Source: Lelliottia sp. JS-SCA-14 (GTDB lineage Bacteria > Pseudomonadota > Gammaproteobacteria > Enterobacterales > Enterobacteriaceae). Taken from it: 64,000 bases of DNA. The translations under genes and the position numbers were made by a program. Position 1 is the first letter of the stretch. Each line of letters starts with the position of its first letter. The notes beneath the pieces were generated by a model. That model ran no database searches, had not been told where the DNA came from, and saw nothing but the letters and a program-made list of their open reading frames with translations. Positions 63,027 through 64,000 of this stretch are shown one piece after another. The DNA is taken from positions 558,001 through 622,000 of the forward strand of contig NZ_CP141606.1 in NCBI RefSeq assembly GCF_035593345.1, written 5' to 3'.

Positions 63027-63506
63027 TTAATGCGTTCTGAGTAAATAATTAATTTGCTTGTGCACCAGCGCCGTGCGCTTCACCACGCGGGGCGCGACCC
63101 AGACAATACTGCTTCCGGCCACTACACCTAAAATTTCCGGTAACTGGTGATAATCCAGAATTCGCGCCACGGCGCGGCCATATCCGGCGACGGTATGGAT
63201 AAGGATAAACTCGCTGTTGTGCTCTACGCTGACCACCATTTCGGAGATCGAACGGGCCGCGTCCGGGGCGGGGCGTAACTGCGGATTCATCGAATAAATC
63301 TTTTGCCCTTTGGCATTTCGAATTTTTATGACACCCAGCAATTTCAGCAGACGGGAGACGCTCGACTGGCTGATGCTGTCAAACCCGCGCTCCTGCAGGT
63401 CTCGGCGGATTTCTTCCTGGGAAAGGTAGCTGTTCTCGCTAATCAGGCTCTGGCATACCGCGAGCTGAAGTTGTTCTTTTGGGGAGTATTCTCCATATTC
63501 CATCAT
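63027..63506 (-). CDS. ArgR-family regulator (paralogue lacking the arginine-binding aspartates)
   Basis: A 159-residue relative of the arginine repressor. The winged-HTH DNA-binding domain (about 8-75) is intact: LSQEEIRRDLQERGFDSISQSSVSRLLKLLGVIKIRNAKGQKIY. The C-terminal oligomerisation domain (about 85-155) aligns well, but E. coli GTIAGDDT, whose paired Asp bind arginine, reads GVVAGSSI here. Together with the YfcC-type transporter gene behind it, it resembles the second ArgR homologue found near arginine-deiminase genes in Salmonella and relatives. Probable role: control of that arginine locus with an altered or no corepressor response. Confidence 0.85.
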   Translation of the reverse strand: MMEYGEYSPKEQLQLAVCQSLISENSYLSQEEIRRDLQERGFDSISQSSVSRLLKLLGVIKIRNAKGQKIYSMNPQLRPAPDAARSISEMVVSVEHNSEFILIHTVAGYGRAVARILDYHQLPEILGVVAGSSIVWVAPRVVKRTALVHKQINYLLRTH

Positions 63507-63537
63507 CTGGTTCCCATCTCTGTTGCCAACAAAAAAT

Positions 63538-63609
63538 GCCCGGTGGCGCTACGCTTACCGGGGCTACAAAAAGATCACCGTAGGCCGGATAAGCGCAGCG
63601 CCATCCGGC
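63538..63609. repeat. BIME between the YfcC-type and ArgR-type genes
   Basis: Two inverted REP elements (GCCCGGTGGCGC... and ...GCGCCATCCGGC) in the gap between two same-strand genes, immediately after the stop of the transporter gene. Confidence 0.92.
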
Positions 63610-63612
63610 AAA

Positions 63613-64000
63613 TCAGATAAGCGCACCCAGGCTTAACGTCGCCATAATCAGCACCGTCAAAATCCCCAACAGCGGGGCGACCCACTTGAGATAACGCACG
63701 TACGGCACGCGCGCGATCGCCAGTCCACCCATCACCACGGCGGACGTCGGAGTGACCAGATTGACAATCCCGGAAGCTGACTGGTACGCCGTCACGACCA
63801 GGTCGCGGTTGACGTTAGCGAAATCGGCGAGCGGTGCCATGATCGGCATCGTCAGAACGGCAAGGCCCGAGGAAGAAGGCACCAGAAACGACAGCACCAC
63901 TTCCAGCCAGTACATGACGTTAATAAACGCCACCGTTGACAATCCCGTGACCATATCTTCCGCACTGTGCAAAATCGTGTGCGTAATCATGCCCTTATCC
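63613..64000 (-). CDS. YfcC-family basic amino-acid/C4-dicarboxylate-type transporter, C-terminal part (truncated by window edge)
   Basis: The C-terminal 129 codons or so of a polytopic carrier; the frame stays open through base 64000, and the Met at 63990 is internal. The motif VVLSFLVPSSSGLAVLTMPIMAPLADFANV is diagnostic of the YfcC/ArcD-like (DUF401-related) family, followed by SASGIVNLVTPTSAVVMGGLAIARVPY and a last helix LLGILTVLIMATLSLGAL. Next to an ArgR paralogue it is probably the arginine/ornithine carrier of an arginine-deiminase cluster that continues beyond the window; that is inference. Confidence 0.82.
   Translation of the reverse strand, partial: DKGMITHTILHSAEDMVTGLSTVAFINVMYWLEVVLSFLVPSSSGLAVLTMPIMAPLADFANVNRDLVVTAYQSASGIVNLVTPTSAVVMGGLAIARVPYVRYLKWVAPLLGILTVLIMATLSLGALI

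Noticed and set aside
63015..63036. TTTGAATATTAATGCG as a possible ARG box downstream of the ArgR paralogue
   Set aside because: Only the left half TGAAT matches well, and the site lies over the end of the gene, not at a promoter. Not enough to call a regulatory site.
1..64000. tRNA, rRNA, CRISPR array, intact insertion sequence or prophage
   Set aside because: No cloverleaf-like segment with a conserved TTCGAATC arm in a plausible context, no rRNA sequence, no regularly spaced repeats, and no transposase, integrase or phage structural gene was seen.

Overview
The window is chromosomal DNA of a member of the Enterobacteriaceae. Almost every core gene is recognisable as an Escherichia coli/Salmonella orthologue, in the gene order E. 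coli has between cpdB and pyrBI: cpdB-cysQ-ytfJ-ytfK-ytfL-msrA-tamA-tamB-ytfP-chpS-chpB-ppa-ytfQRT-yjfF-fbp-mpl-yjgA-pmbA-cybC-nrdG-nrdD-treC-treB-treR-mgtA-ridA-pyrI-pyrB-pyrL. The accessory genes, the high GC, the paired REP elements and the 902-residue MgtA point to the Enterobacter/Lelliottia/Leclercia/Citrobacter side of the family rather than E. coli itself. The species cannot be fixed from the sequence alone.

Layout. 1-4736 is core (cpdB to ytfL). 4897-12233 is an accessory sugar locus: a GPH-type symporter, four consecutive Gfo/Idh/MocA dehydrogenases and a divergent LacI-type regulator with two candidate operators. 12234-19758 is core (msrA, the tamAB translocation module, ytfP, the chpSB toxin-antitoxin pair). 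19867-23053 is an iron-regulated insertion (TonB receptor plus a YncE-like beta-propeller behind a Fur box). 23140-28610 holds ppa and the galactofuranose ABC transporter. 28633-30612 is an inserted FliA-driven chemoreceptor and a DNA-binding-only LysR-type protein. 30716-35933 is core (fbp, mpl, yjgA, pmbA, cybC).

36004-45289 is the largest accessory block. It has an unlisted hok-type toxin gene, then an operon encoding a free PRD protein, an SFCGS protein, DUF4312/4311/4310 proteins (two of them polytopic membrane proteins), a metal amidohydrolase, a DgaE-type PLP ammonia-lyase and a KDGP aldolase, followed by an exported lactonase-like propeller and a PTS-controlled activator with HTH-PRD-PRD-EIIB-EIIA layout. 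The inferred logic is uptake of an acylated amino-sugar acid, deacylation, deamination to KDGP and cleavage to pyruvate and glyceraldehyde-3-phosphate.

45286-55779 is core again: anaerobic ribonucleotide reductase with FNR and NrdR sites, trehalose utilisation with a TreR operator, and mgtA with a PhoP promoter, the MgtL peptide and the Mg2+ leader. The mgtA-ridA interval (55780-60796) is an insertion hot spot. It carries an exported GH20 hexosaminidase, a two-gene unknown module bracketed by a duplicated copy of the hexosaminidase 3' end, and a symE toxin cassette with a LexA box, flanked by 272-bp inverted repeats. The window ends with ridA, the attenuated pyrLBI operon, an ArgR paralogue lacking the arginine-binding aspartates, and the 3' end of a YfcC-type transporter.

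No rRNA, tRNA, CRISPR array, prophage or intact insertion sequence was seen. The best candidates for undescribed biology are the DUF4310-4312/DgaE/DgaF operon, the four-dehydrogenase sugar locus, the inverted-repeat symE cassette and the unknown pair bracketed by the gene-end duplication.
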